Shown here: piece by piece, positions 51,624-63,700 of the stretch | Numbering within the stretch: the stretch's first letter is position 1 | How the letters are laid out: each line of letters starts with the position of its first letter | Origin: Anaeramoeba flamelloides | Lineage: Eukaryota > Metamonada > Anaeramoebidae | Assembly: GCA_027625915.1 (NCBI GenBank) | Contig: JANTQA010000021.1 | Coordinates: forward strand, 1,550,001 to 1,614,000 | DNA: 64,000 nt | Reading direction: 5' to 3' | Program-made: the position numbers and the translations under genes | The notes under the pieces: generated by a model | Databases searched by the model: none | Seen by the model: only the letters and a program-made list of their open reading frames with translations | What the model was told of the DNA's origin: nothing

Positions 51624-52124
51624 ATGCAATCTGTCTTTGCGATTGGTATCTTTGCAGTCACAATTTTCATGTTTCTTCGATTTCTTCGTGTTTTTGAAAA
51701 GCTAAAGATTTTAAAGTCAACGCACTCAACGATGCATCTTATCTACGAATGCTATACTCACAAGTATCAAAATGTTGGCAAAGTACAAGACAAAATTTAC
51801 GACGATCTTAAAAAATTGAAAATGGATTGTACAAAAGGGTTTGGGATCTATTACGACAACCCAAAGGAGGTAACAGACACCAAAAAGTGCCATGCGTTTG
51901 CTGGGTGTATTCTTCCAAAGCGCTATTGGAAAAATATTGAAGCTCTCGAAAAGCAAGGATTTAATATTGTTAAAGTGAAGCCATTCAAAACCATCCAGTC
52001 TACATGGCAAGCAGATCGCCCACTTTCAATTCAGGTAAAAGTTTTAAAAAAAATCACACAATTTATAATAGCCTGCAAAGAGCGTGGAGAGAAGGCTGAT
52101 GTGTTAATGGAGATTTGCTCTTGA
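51624..52124 (+). CDS. TEX264-like membrane protein with GyrI-like domain
   Basis: The 166-codon frame starts at ATG 51624. An N-terminal hydrophobic segment (about 4-20) is followed by a GyrI-like domain with the TEX264 landmark YYDNPKEV, a K-C pair, an FAGCILP segment, GFNIVKVKPF, and CKERGEKADVLMEIC aligning with the IKERK...LEIY region of TEX264. In animals TEX264 is an ER membrane receptor for selective ER-phagy; that role here is inference. The frame ends at TGA 52122-52124, but the same frame stays open for 38 more codons to TAA at 52239-52241. These include ATITHRINI, which fits the expected last strand of the domain. A GT-AG pair at 52035-52072 could be read as an intron but breaks the homology. 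No LC3-interacting motif is obvious. Confidence 0.7.
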   Translation: MQSVFAIGIFAVTIFMFLRFLRVFEKLKILKSTHSTMHLIYECYTHKYQNVGKVQDKIYDDLKKLKMDCTKGFGIYYDNPKEVTDTKKCHAFAGCILPKRYWKNIEALEKQGFNIVKVKPFKTIQSTWQADRPLSIQVKVLKKITQFIIACKERGEKADVLMEICS

Positions 52125-52241
52125 GAAATTGGTAAACGCGGTGCCACAATCACACACCGAATAAATATATCGCCTTCAGAAGTTTTTGATGTACAGTTTT
52201 TTGAATCAAACAAGTTCTTTTCAAATAAAAAAAAAGACTAA
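52125..52241 (+). other. In-frame extension of the TEX264-like gene beyond TGA
   Basis: Thirty-eight sense codons then TAA, in the same frame as the upstream gene, starting EIGKRGATITHRINISPSE. The content is balanced, unlike chance frames in this DNA. It could be reached by read-through or recoding, or the TGA may be a disabling change. Confidence 0.45.
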
Positions 52242-52489
52242 TTAATCACTTGGGCTTGTTTTTTGTTGGTTTTTCTTTTTTCAATCATCTTTAATCTTTT
52301 TTTTCTTTGGCAATGAAGTTTTTGAAATTCACAAGATATTGTGAGGTAGTTTCAATAGACAATTTAATCATTACTCCTCCTTTATTGAAATATCTTTTAC
52401 ACTTTTTTTTCGCTTTGCTCTTCAATAATTATTATCACTAATACCTCGATCACAAAAAGTTTTTCAATTGATTTTTTTATTAATCGTCA

Positions 52490-52915
52490 CAATGTAAGTG
52501 AAAATGTGATAATTGTGATATCTTAATATTTTAAGTTTTTTTACTAAATTTGACATTTTCCCAAAAACTACAAAACTTTTCCTCTGCAGTTCGGGGGGGG
52601 GGGGTATTGTTAACAAAAAAGGGATTTTTAATCTCAAAAAAAACAATTTAATGAAAGAATAAAAATGTTTGAGGTTGTTTTTGTTTTTTGATTTCTCAAA
52701 ATTATTTTAGATTTTTGAATTTCTTTTTCAACCTCAAAAATTTTTATTATATTATTAAATTCAATTTTTTTACTATTATAAATCCCAGGTTCATTGACAA
52801 AAAAGTTCCCCCCGTCGGGGCGCATAGACTAAGTTTTATAGTTTTTGGAAAATGACAAATTTAGTAAAAAAAACTTAAAAGATTAAGAACTCACTTTTTG
52901 CAAATGTGGTGTTGT
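52490..52915. repeat. ~425-bp imperfect palindrome carrying a G12 run
   Basis: The sequence is symmetric about 52703. Left TTTACTAAATTTGACATTTT (from 52540) pairs with right AAAATGACAAATTTAGTAAA (to 52868), and the centre pairs GAGGTTG with CAACCTC. Twelve consecutive G at 52593-52604 face CCCCCCGTCGGGGCG at 52809-52823. No coding frame. It is probably a palindromic non-autonomous element; the exact ends are uncertain. Confidence 0.65.
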
Positions 52916-52988
52916 TTATATCTATTTTTTTTTAACACCAAATCCTGAACAATAAATCCTCCAACAAAATTTTTATATATATATCTAT

Positions 52989-53170
52989 ATTTATTAGTAT
53001 TGGTAATTATTTATTTTTTTTTCCTTAGGTATTGTCAATTTTAAACAATTGTTAAAATTCCAATTAGCTTAATGGTTTCTAATTTGGTATTTCTTCGAGA
53101 ATTTTTTATTTAAGATTTTTCTTCAAAAATTGAATTTTGGTATTTTAAAAATTTTGAATTGGGGTTTTGT
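52989..53170. repeat. Dispersed repeat R5, copy 2
   Basis: Matches 48818-48998. It begins right after the palindrome at 52490-52915 and a short TA microsatellite. Confidence 0.5.
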
Positions 53171-53433
53171 TTGAAAATATATTACAGTTTCAGTTACTTG
53201 AAATTAATTTAAAAAAAATCAATTTGAGACAAATTAATGTATGAAAAGAAAAAAGATAAAAAAGCTTGTTTTTGAGAACAATTAAACCATTTAATATAAA
53301 ATACTAATTTGGATAATCAAACTCAGGTGTTTGACTGTTATAAATACAAAATTTTAATTTTTCGATTTTTCAAGGAAGAGAGATCTCGAGAAATTTTCCA
53401 AAATCAATTTTGTTTTCTAATTATATAAATGTT

Positions 53434-53504
53434 ACCATACTTTATTTTCAAGTATTATAGGGTTTATGTGGATGGTATAAATATACTTGAAAATAAAGTA
53501 TGGT
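53434..53504. repeat. Perfect 22-bp stem hairpin
   Basis: ACCATACTTTATTTTCAAGT and two further bases (53434-53455) are perfectly complementary to 53483-53504, around a 27-nt loop. It is isolated and non-coding. Confidence 0.8.
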
Positions 53505-53785
53505 GACCTTTTCGTCATGAGCAAACAAAAGCGATTTTAATTTTTACCTTGAAGTGTTCGAAAAACAATCCAAAATTTTTTAATGAATAAATGATCTGCC
53601 TACAATTCCTCAAAAATATGAAAATAATTTAAAAATATGTAATCCTTTTAGTTTCCATATATAGAGAGACTTTTAACTGGATTTTTAGTCTTGTTTAATA
53701 TATTAATTTCAATTGTTTCTGAGCCAAAAATTCTAATAATCGGTAACACTCTTTTATTTGAGAACAATGTTTTAAATTTACAAAT

Positions 53786-54274
53786 TACTGTAGTCAAAAT
53801 AAAGCTTGCAAAAAAATTTAATACGTGTTTCAAAATAAAAAGCTTGTTTTTTTGTTATAGAAAACCTATATATGAGGCAATCAAAGAAACTGATAATAAA
53901 CCCTAAGAAATATGGTATTGGTTTCTTAAAGTTCTATTATCTAAAACAAAATTCTAAAAATGAAGTATTAAATTGGATAATTTATCTTAAAAAATAGCGT
54001 AAATTTTAAATGAATATTTTAATCAATAAAAAAAACAACAAAAATTTTCGAAAAAATTGATAATACTTTGCGAAAATTTTCAACTATTTGCATGAATTAT
54101 TTAAATTTTTTGAAAATAACCAGATATTTGCTTTCAAAATTGATTTTAACTTTGGTATACTATTGGGTAATAGATTGTATGTTACATTGGTACTAGTAGA
54201 AAAAAAAAAAAACACGGATAATATTTTGAAATACAGATTATAGTCTTTGTGAACGAATTATTTTGATCGCTGTA
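53786..54274 (+). mobile_element. MITE-A copy
   Basis: 489 bp from TACTGTAGTCAAAATAAAG to TTATTTTGATCGCTGTA, with TA at both ends. It is the best-preserved member, with clear imperfect terminal inverted repeats and no coding capacity. It ends 51 bp before the exon at 54326, inside what is probably an intron. Confidence 0.8.
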
Positions 54275-54325
54275 TTACAGATTTTGAACAGAATAAATTA
54301 GAAATTTTCACCTTCACTATTTCAG

Positions 54326-54571
54326 CATTTAAAGGTCAAAAAAATCCTTGTGTTTGAAGAAATAATCGGAGAAGCAACTTTAACTGTTCAAAAGATCAAA
54401 ATTCCCTCAAAAGGGAAAAGAAACAAAAAGTTTTTTAATTCAGGTTTGTACAAATAATCTCGATAACCAACTGTAAGTTTTACCTTAAAAGGATTCAGTT
54501 TGAGTTTTTGATCATGTAAAAAAATTGGTTTCACATTTTATTCCATTCTTACAGATCTTTTTTTAAAGTGA
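54326..54571 (+). CDS. 3' end of a small gene with a C2-domain-like end (last two exons)
   Basis: An exon at 54326-54443 (acceptor CTATTTCAG, donor GTTTGT) reads 39 clean codons including LVFEEIIGEATLTVQKIKIP, like the end of a C2 domain (FIGEATIPL pattern). It splices in phase 1 to 54555-54571 (acceptor TTCTTACAG), adding five residues and TGA. Upstream exons are uncertain. ATG at 52314 opens MKFLKFTRYCE before a GTAGTT donor in compatible phase, and a C2-like YGDLFVMSKQKRF lies at 53500-53538 without usable splice sites. C2 domains bind membranes or calcium, but too little remains visible to assign function. It ends 174 bp before the DOCK start codon. Confidence 0.45.
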
Positions 54572-54745
54572 ATATTATTCTATTTTCGGTTCCAAAATCA
54601 TCACAGAAATGTCAAAAGAACCTTTCAAATAATGAAAATCTTTATTTATGAACTGTTTTTGTATCTTTCATGATTAACAATTTGGCAAATTTGTAAACAT
54701 TTTTTTCTTATTTTTGAGAAATTCTCCTTAATTTCAATAATCCAA

Positions 54746-57500
54746 ATGAGTGATCTTCCACCACTAACAGAAGATCTCCTTGAAAAAGAAAAAGGTATTG
54801 AAATTCAAATTGAAGAAGAAAAAGAAAAAGAGAAAATAAAACTAAAACCAATCGAAGAAGAACCTCTGACTATTGATTTTGAAACACAAATCAAATCACT
54901 TGAAGTTACTCGTGAGCCACTTCAAGAGCTTGTGACTGTTCCCGAAGACGATCTTCAAATAAGAAAAATCAAAAAAAATTTTCCAACACTCAAACCAAAT
55001 GTCCCAAAATTAGTATGTGTTCCTTTTCCAAAATTTTTCTCTTTCAAAACGAAGATCTTTTTCTATTTACGTCAAAAAAAAGAAAAAATAAACTTTAAAA
55101 AAAAAAATCACAAAAACCCAAAAAAAATAAATAAAAAAAAAAAAAAAAAAAAAGAAAGATAAGGATTTTTGTTCACCGTTTGTAAAAGAGTCCTTAAAGT
55201 GTTTTACTAGAAATGGTACAAAATTAATTTGGAAAAAAAGAATTCACCAAACAGAAGAGAAAGAGCAGTACATTTCCACAAAAGAAAAATTCCCATTACT
55301 TGGGTATGAAATTGATTATGAAATCTCCAAAACAAAAAAGTCGAGGCTGTCAAATGAAAATGAAGAAGAAAAATTGCAAAATGAAAAATTAGATCAGGAA
55401 TTTGTCAATCAGCACGTGGAATTAAAGCTGTTACAGACGCTGAATGAAAAAGAGCTGGAGAAATTCAATTCCGAAAGGCAAAAAGGGTGGTGTGACTTAT
55501 TTAAGGTCTTTAGTGATCTGAGGATCGGGAGCATCATTCATGATCCAAGGAACAACAGCATTGAATACAAAAGCGAGCCACAGCCAAGCTATTTTTTCCA
55601 AGGGCTGAAAATGAATTTGCCACTTGAAACTGATCCCTTTTTTTTGACCATGTATCTCGTGGACATTAAAAAGAAAGTAAGAGTCAGCGAATGCTTTCGG
55701 TTTCAATTAAATTCAGAAAAGCTTACAACGGAGTTCCAACAATTTCTTTTGGAGGAATTGCGAGGAAAGATCTCTACGAAGAATGAAACGATGTCAAAAA
55801 CGTGTGTCCTAACGCTGTCCAATGTCAACCCAAACATCTATATAATTTTTAGGTTAGAAAAGGTTCTTCAGGGTTCCTTTGACGACTCAACAAATCTATA
55901 TTATAAATTGAAGAAGGGGAAAGTGAAACAAAAAAAAATTGACGTCGAATATAAAAAAGCGAGAACAATCTGGACAAGAATGTCTCGTTTCCATCAGCCC
56001 GTAGCATGGAGTTCGATCCAATTGTTTGATCAAGAAAATAACATCAAATATCCTTCTATTAGTTCTGATATTCTTTTAGTTGAAAATTTTGTGAGATCTA
56101 AAGAGGAATGGACCGATCAGCAGATCTTTTCCACACTCTTATTAGCCAAAAAAAAGGGCACTAATAAGAAATTAAAGCCATTCCCGTGCCAGTTAACTTT
56201 TAGGTTTATCCCATTAAATTACGGTATTACCATCTCTGATTTAAAGGACATTAATTGGGATTTAAACAAGCCGATAACATTTCCAAAGATCTTGGATATG
56301 GAAGGGATTTCTAATATTTCAAAGCAATCCGTCTCAAGATTTAGTTGGTTGACATGTAAAAAGAAAAAAAAAACTAAGAAAAACGAAAATGCAAATGAAA
56401 ATGCCAATGCAAATGAAAATGAAAATGAAAAAGCACAAGCAAGCTTAATAGGACAAAAATTTATGAAAAGTATTTTTGAGGAAAAATGGTCGCCAAAAAA
56501 AAATGGCCCAATTTCCTTAATGGCACAAGAATTCCCAACAGAATTATTACCAAACGTACATCAAAATTACGTTAATAATCTGTATATTTACCCAGAGCAG
56601 GTATTTGCGGGGGGGCTCAAATGTAAAAAGCCACATAACATTGCCATAAAGATCCAATATTTGATAAGCGATAAAAAATTATTAAGCAAGGGAGAAAGCA
56701 TCTTTTATGGATCCCATTATGAGAAGAGGTTTGTTAATTGTAAATGGACAAGCACGCAATTTAAAAACAAAAGCCCAGCGTTCTATGATGAAATCAAATT
56801 AAAATTGCCACCGGCCATTGGGCCATATCATCATATCTTATTTACGTATTATAATTTAAATTGCAAATTTAAAAAAAAAAATAAAAATAAAAATTCTGAA
56901 AATGATTTAATCCCCAAGGAAGATCAAGACCATGAAATTCTTGGTTATTCGGTGATTAAAATCTTTTTAGAAGATGGGTTGATTAATAGGACAGCACAGA
57001 TACCCATTATCGCTGAATTGCCAAAATCAAATTATTTAATGACTAGAGAGTTATGGACAAACGAAGTGAAAATGAAGAATTATTTGCAATTAAAAATTAA
57101 CTTGATCTCGTCAATTTATCCACAGGATCCCGATTTGCATGTTTTTTTTGATAAATATAAGGCCCAAAATAATTCACAGACTGTAATAAAAAATAGTTTA
57201 GAATGCTTAGACAAGGTTAGGGTTGAGTATTTAATTCAATTTTTCCCAATGGTGATACCAATAGTATTAGAAATGATGGTTGATCCAATAAATAAGGAAA
57301 ATAAAACGTCAATTTTTTCTTCTTTTATTAGATTGATCGCAAGAGTTCACAATTTTAGTTTGGAAACTAAAGAAGATGTTATGAGGCCTTATTTTAATAA
57401 AATATTTAGGCCTCCGATTATTGTGAATCAAAAAAAGAACAAGAAAAAAGAAAGGAAAAAGGAGAAAAAGAAAAAGAAAAAAGATGACAACAGCGATGAA

Positions 57501-57531
<31 letters not shown>

Positions 57532-60500
57532 ATGAAAGGAAGAAAGAAGAAGAAGAAGAAGAAGAAGAAGAAGAAGAAGAAGAAATCCCATTCTATTTAG
57601 AATTGATAAAATTATGGTGTTGGGCACTTGAAAATGATTATTCCTTTTTAAAAAAGGGTGAAGAATATATGAATTGTAATTACATTTTATTTGAAATGAT
57701 CATAAAATCTATAACGATTCATTTAGACACATTAAATGTTTTGAAACCAAAGAATAATTTTAGATCCAAGTTAATCAATCCCCGGTTATTTGGTTATTTA
57801 AAAAAATTAACAAATTTAATTATTATTGAAATTAAAAGATCTGGGTATACCATCGGTAAAACATTAAATCTTGAAATAGCAATATTTTTTAAAGATTTAT
57901 TTTCGTTAATTGATCGCGGGTATGTTTTCCAATTAATTGACTTTTATTTAAAGAATTTGATACCAAGAGATAAAAGTGAGGTCTCAATAATGGAATTTCG
58001 GCCCTATTTTTTGAGGGTCTTAACAAATTATGAATATTTCATCCAATTGAATTTGCCCGTGCTACCGTCTTTAAGAAAGGAAAACAAAATTCAAAAATTG
58101 TTATCAAAAAAATTCTTTCTAATTGGGTTGCTGATGAATGAATTATCTTTAGGGCTAAGTGGCAATAGGACCGAAGTTGTTAGAAAATCAATAATCAGTT
58201 TAATTCGGGATTCCTTAAATCGGCATTGGATTGATCCCTTTTTGCGTAATTCAAAGGCAACGGGTAAAAAGCCAAGGCAAAAAAGGCAACGGGGCAAGCA
58301 TCAATTAGAGAGCAGCAATAATAACAAAATGCTCTCGCGAACGTTAAGCCTGTATTTACCATTTATATTGACATTAATTGAAAAGTTTGATTATATCAAG
58401 AAGGTATTGTTTTTGGAAGAAAAACGAAATTTATTCATTTCTTTGCTATTCATTTTAAGATACATTGAAAGAAAGTTCTTGTTTGAATGGTGGGGAAGAG
58501 AGGCACTAAGAAAAAAATTAGAGTTTTGGGATCTAATATCGGAGTGTTTAAATGCCTTTTTGTACAAGGGCAAAACGGAATTAAACAATCAAGCCAAGTT
58601 GAAGCTAAGTAAAAAAAATACTTCGGCTTCTGCCTCTGTTGTCGATTTTAAGGAAATGATTGAGGGTGATTATGGACACGGCGCATTTGCTACAAGCCGA
58701 TCGAAAAAAAAGAGAATGAAAAATAGGAGAAATAAGGCATCCAAATTAAATTTGTTACCTTTTGGCATGGCCAAGAAAAATAAACACAAAACTGTTCATG
58801 CGATAACTCGGAAGGCGACGCGAACAATGGTGACAAGGCCATTGCTTTTTGATGATTTAGAAAGAGAACAAAATTTATGCAATCAGTGCTCATTGACAAT
58901 AATTGATTTAATCGTCGACTTTATGCAGAACTTTCATGAGGAGCTCAGCCAAGAAGACCCCAGGGACGATCGAAGCCTCCTACCCAAGATGATCAGTATT
59001 TTAATCACAATCTCCAAAAGTGAGCAATCCAACCAATTGTTAGACCATTTGTTCCATTGCTTCACCATTCTATTGGAAAGATTCTCAAGTGTCATTTTTG
59101 CAACTGGGAGCGAAATAGTTAAGGACATGTGTGAGGTTGCCTTTTTAAAGTCCATTTCAAAAATACCTCAAATTCGGAAATTAGGCAATGCCTTGCTATA
59201 TAGGATCTTGCATCGGGGATACACAACAAGCAAAAATTTCCAGCAGGTCAAAATCCAGATGATCATTGCCTTTTCCAAGCTAGTTGGCGACATCGATCAT
59301 TTCAATGGCGATCGTGAAATTAAAAACACCTTAAATGTCTTACAACAGTTAGCATTATCAGAGATCGATCCCGTAAATGGAATAGAAATTCTGGATGATG
59401 ATGATCATCATCATCATCATGGCAGCAATAAGAAGAAGAAAAGGATTCAACAAAAAAAAAGGAAGAGGCAAAAGAAGAAGAATTATAGTATGAATACAAT
59501 TGGATCGCCATTAACCAAAAAACGAAAAAAGTTTATCAAAGTGGTGAAATTGCATTGCAATAATTTGGAAAATATTTTTAAAGATTCCAAAAAATTAAGA
59601 AAGTGTAAGCATGATCCAGAAATGACATGTGATCTCTTATTAAGCATTGCAGATGGCTATAGATCTGCTCCAGATCTCAGGGTCACCTGGTTGGAAAATT
59701 TGGTCAAATACCATACCGATAATGACAATTTTGCAGAGGGTGGCATCGGCAATTTACACATAGCTGCAATGGTTTCAGAGTATGTGCATATTTTAAATCC
59801 TAATGACAATTGGCTACCCAAGGGCGCCAAGAGTTTCAAAAAGATTTCTGAAAGTTGTTTAAACGAATCATGCAATTTAACTTCAGAAGAAATTACGGGT
59901 CTATGCAACAGCTCTTGGTTTACGGAAAGGGGGTTAATTGATGGGCTAATCGGCGGTATCAATCTTTTAAAGACTCCAAAGCTTTACGAAATGATCGCAG
60001 ACGTTTATAAATTGCTTATACCAATTTTTGAATATCGGAATGATTTAAAGAATATATCTGTCGCGTATAATGATTTAAAAAATTGCTATGACGAACTAAT
60101 TGAAAATGACTTTACCAAGAAAAAGCGGATGTTTGCTCATTATTATCGAGTGGGGTTCTATGGCAAAGCTTTTGGCGAAATGGACAACTCTGAATTCATA
60201 TATCGAGAGTTGCCAGAGGTTACTCTATATGATTTAAAGGAAAGATTAATCAAGCAATTTGAAATGGGTATCAAGAATTGCAAAATTAAAGTTTTCCCCA
60301 GCTCTGCGCCGGTCGACAGAGAATCCCTGGAGGAATTTGATGACCAGAAAGCCCCGCTGGGGTGGCTCCAAATCACTTCAGTTCAGCCTTATTATACAGA
60401 CGAGGAGATCATTTGGAGAAGAACCCATTTCCAACGAATGAACCACATCTCTAGATTCACGTACCAAACGCCCTTTACGAAGAGTGGCAAGAAGGCACAG

Positions 60501-61064
60501 GGCGCCGTAACTGAGCAATGGATATTAAAGGCCATATTGACAGTTGACGGCAAATTCCCCTATTTGACAAAAAGAATCAAAATTATTGAAAAAAATTTAG
60601 AGGAATTAAGCCCCATAAAGAATTCGATTAATTCAATCAAGCAGAAAAATATTCAATTGAGAAATGAATTATCCAAAACAATGAAAGACACAAACAATTT
60701 ACAAGGCCTGTTAAGAGGATCCTTAATAATCACAGTTAATGAGGGACCATTCGCCATTTGCAAGGCGTTTTTAGGCCCCGAGGCACGAGAGACCTATCCA
60801 TTGCTCGAAATAAATGAATTGAAAACACACTTTGCCCAGTTCATTGATTTGCTCGATGAGGCAGTCAAGGCTAATTCCATTCTTGTCAAAACAGACCAAG
60901 TCGGTTTCCAAGAAATGTTAGAGCTCGGTATCACTGCTTTAAAAGAAAACACCCTTCCCTATTTAAAAGATGGAAATTTGGATATAGACGCAATTAAGTC
61001 CGTAAACGAAAAGGGTTCAAATATTTCAAAAACTCTTTCACAATCTTTAGAAACTGAAAAATAA
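54746..61064 (+). CDS. DOCK family Rho/Rac/Cdc42 guanine-nucleotide exchange factor (DOCK-C/zizimin-like)
   Basis: Exons 54746-55012 and 55164-61064 join in phase 0 (donor GTATGT, acceptor GATAAG) to give 2055 residues, typical of DOCK6-8. The N-terminal PLQELVTVPEDDLQ matches the DOCK-C N-terminus. Then come an ECFRFQLNSE and IIFRLEKVLQ region, the DHR-1 phospholipid-binding C2-like domain (about 560-715, from LYIYPEQ to IAELPKSNY), a long helical armadillo-like middle, and the DHR-2 exchange domain (about 1580-2020). DHR-2 shows YYRVGFYGKAFGE, ISRFTYQTPFTKSGKKAQG (about 1844) and a nucleotide-sensor-like GSLIITVNEGPFA (about 1941). It should activate Cdc42- or Rac-type GTPases at membranes. 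Species-specific inserts are a Lys/Asp/Glu tract (57430-57590) and a His/Lys-rich tract (59394-59490). Which GTPase it acts on cannot be told. Confidence 0.92.
55013..55163 (+). other. DOCK intron (151 nt)
   Basis: Donor GTATGT, then a very A-rich second half with a run of about 20 A, and acceptor GATAAG. Translating through it gives a Lys-only tail, so the frame stopping at 55162 is an artefact. Confidence 0.8.
57480..57587 (+). repeat. GAT and GAA trinucleotide tracts in DOCK
   Basis: An in-frame GAT run (poly-Asp) is followed by a GAA run (poly-Glu), after a Lys-rich tract, between conserved helical segments of the DOCK middle region. Confidence 0.85.
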
Positions 61065-63700
61065 ATTAATGAAATTAATTAGCTTTTTTTTTTTTTATTT
61101 ATATTTTGCTTTGTTTTATTTTGATTTTTAATTTTATTTTGATTTGGTTTGGTTTTCTTTATTATTTTTATTTTTTTTATTATTATTATTTTATTTGGTG
61201 ACCCATTTTTTAGCTTGTTTTTAATTAAAATTATTATCTCAGATTTTATTTTTTCATTTTTATAATTTTCTGTATGTATACTGTTTTTTTCTAAAAGTAA
61301 CTTTTTCATTTAAGGTTACTTGCTTACAAATATAGGAAAATAACTTTACAAAATGAAACGTTAACAGAAAAGAATAACGCTGTAAAGTCAATTATACTGG
61401 AAAAGTTATTTTAAAGTATCGAATTTTGTGAGAAAAATTGTTATTTTTTTATTATTATTATTTAACGGGGGAGTTTTTAATTCCTCTTATTTGCAGTTAG
61501 GTTTTTCAAAATTTTAAAACAATTGGAAAAATTTCCTTTTTTGTCAACTTGGAAAATAAAAAAATTAATATTGGTGGTATTGCACTTTTGTTAATAAAAT
61601 AGAATTTATATTCCTATCTTCAGACTTGTTTTCAGTTTTTCAATTCATGAAACCTGGAAAAAGATTATCTTGTTTTGGGTGTAAGAGTATAATATTTTGG
61701 TCCTTTACTACTCAATCTTCATCTTTGTATTTATTTTAAGAAAGGTTCAAAAAGGCAGTTTTTGGTAAATTTCTTTTTTTTTTTTTTTTTTTTTTGATAA
61801 TTCAATAGTATAAGAATAATAGGTTTGTAAGGTATTTAATAAAATTAATTTTGATTTTTGGATTACTTATTGAAAATTTGAATTCACTTTAAATTAATCA
61901 TAATTTAAAAAAAAAAAAATATTATTTCAATTTTTTTATTATTGAAGAAGTGTAAATTACAGGGTAAATATCCTTTAAATAAATTTCCACAAAGTTGTTT
62001 AAAGTGTAAAATTATACATATTTTGCGATTCTTTAAGGGAAAATATCCCCAAATTTTATTTATGATTAAAAAGTAAAAACAAAAAATTAATAAAAAAAAA
62101 ATAAGAAAAAAGAATTTGAAGTTAGGAAAGGGTTTATAATCAGCAATTGACAAAAAATCAAAATAAAAAAAAACTATAGTTAAAATAATAACGCCTAAAA
62201 TCACTATTGTGATATTTTTGGTTAATTTTATTTAAATATGATAATTGATGATGACTGTTCATATTGAATACAAAATTTTATTGGTATAATTTCATTTTTT
62301 CGTTTTTGATCTTGTTTTCTTTCAAGGTTTGGTTTTTTTTGTAGTTACTTTTCTTATTTTATTTTCAAGTATCTCATATTTTATTGTTCTAATTTATCCG
62401 TAATAGCAATTAACCACTTGATCTTTTTACCTTTGTAACTCTCCTTCACAAAATTTTGAAATTTTGGAATGGTAAAAAAAACTCAAAAAAAAAAAATAAA
62501 ACAAATAATTTTAATAAAATCTCCTAGTAAAAACAAACCTAAATAAAAATTTGAGTTGATAACCTTAATATCAAAAAATATTATAAAAAACATTTCAAAA
62601 ACCTTACACTTATAAATTCTAGTTTTGGAAAAGAAAGGAATAAATTAACAAAAATGGTTATTTTGAAAAGTTTAAATAATTAATATTAAGTTGAATATCA
62701 AGAAGTTAAGAACCAAAATATTATGCTCATACACCTAATATATCATTTTTTTCTTTTTTGATTTTATTTCTATAATAGGTTGCTACGAAACAAAAAAACG
62801 TTATAAATAGAAAGCTGTAAAAATTCCCCCATTAAAAAATTAAAAAAACTAAATGATAAAATAAAGATAAATAAAGTTTCCATTTGAATTTTTCTTCAAA
62901 ACATTTTTTACCAAAATCATTGAATTCAAAGTTGAAATTATGTATATTTTTTGATAAAATCTCTTATTTTATCTCATTCACTAAAAAAAATTCTAAATTA
63001 TCGGAATTTTGTTTTCACAAAAGGGTCTAATTGGTTCTTCAAATGTTTTGATTTAGTTTAAAAATGTAAAATTAAAAAAAAAAAATATTTAAAAACGATA
63101 AACTCTCTGTAAATTTATTCTAATTTAATATATTAATTTATTCTTTGATTTCAAAATTTTCTCAACCCCAATTTTTCAAAAAAAAAATAATAAAGTTCAT
63201 TGTAATTTCAAAAAATATTTTCGTTATTCAACCGTTGAGAGTGTTTTTATTCCAAAAAAAAAAAATTATCCCTGTGGTTAATTGAATTAAGTTATCAGGT
63301 TAATTTCGAAAAATATTAATCAGAAAAAAATAGTGCTTTTTTAAATTTAGTACATAGTAAACCCTATTTTTTATAATAAAAAGGTTAAAAATGAAAACAA
63401 TGAATAAATTAATCCAATTTAATTATCTTGAGATTGAATGCTTTTATTTTTGGTTTAAAAAAGATTTTATAAATTCAAATTTCAAACAATGACAAAATTA
63501 TTCAATATTTTCATAATAAGTTAGTTATAGCTCCTTAAATTTACTATTTTTAAAATATTTTGGCATTTTTTTTTTTCTGGGGAAAGGATTTTTCAATTTC
63601 ATCAGTCTCTAAGGCTGAATTTATTTTCATACTCAAATTAATTAAAAGAGAAAAAAAATATTGTACAAATTGAATTATATGTTAATTTTAGTTTTGTACT
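61065..63700. other. Non-coding 3' flank of DOCK
   Basis: T-rich just after the stop. It holds the R4 copy at 61647-61725 and a poly-T of about 23 near 61771-61795. The 99-codon minus-strand frame at 61905-62204 is a hydrophobic Phe/Ile-rich chance frame. Confidence 0.5.
61647..61725. repeat. Dispersed repeat R4, copy 2
   Basis: Starts CATGAAACCTGG and matches 13798-13875, including a TTTTGGTCCTTT block. Confidence 0.45.

Noticed and set aside
52035-52072. A 38-nt GT-AG segment in the TEX264-like gene that could be an intron
   Set aside because: Removing it shifts into frames that stop within 12 codons, while the unspliced frame keeps TEX264 similarity on both sides.
61905-62204. 99-codon hydrophobic minus-strand frame
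   Set aside because: The composition is just AT-rich sequence (Phe, Ile, Leu, Lys); no family pattern, no splice context.
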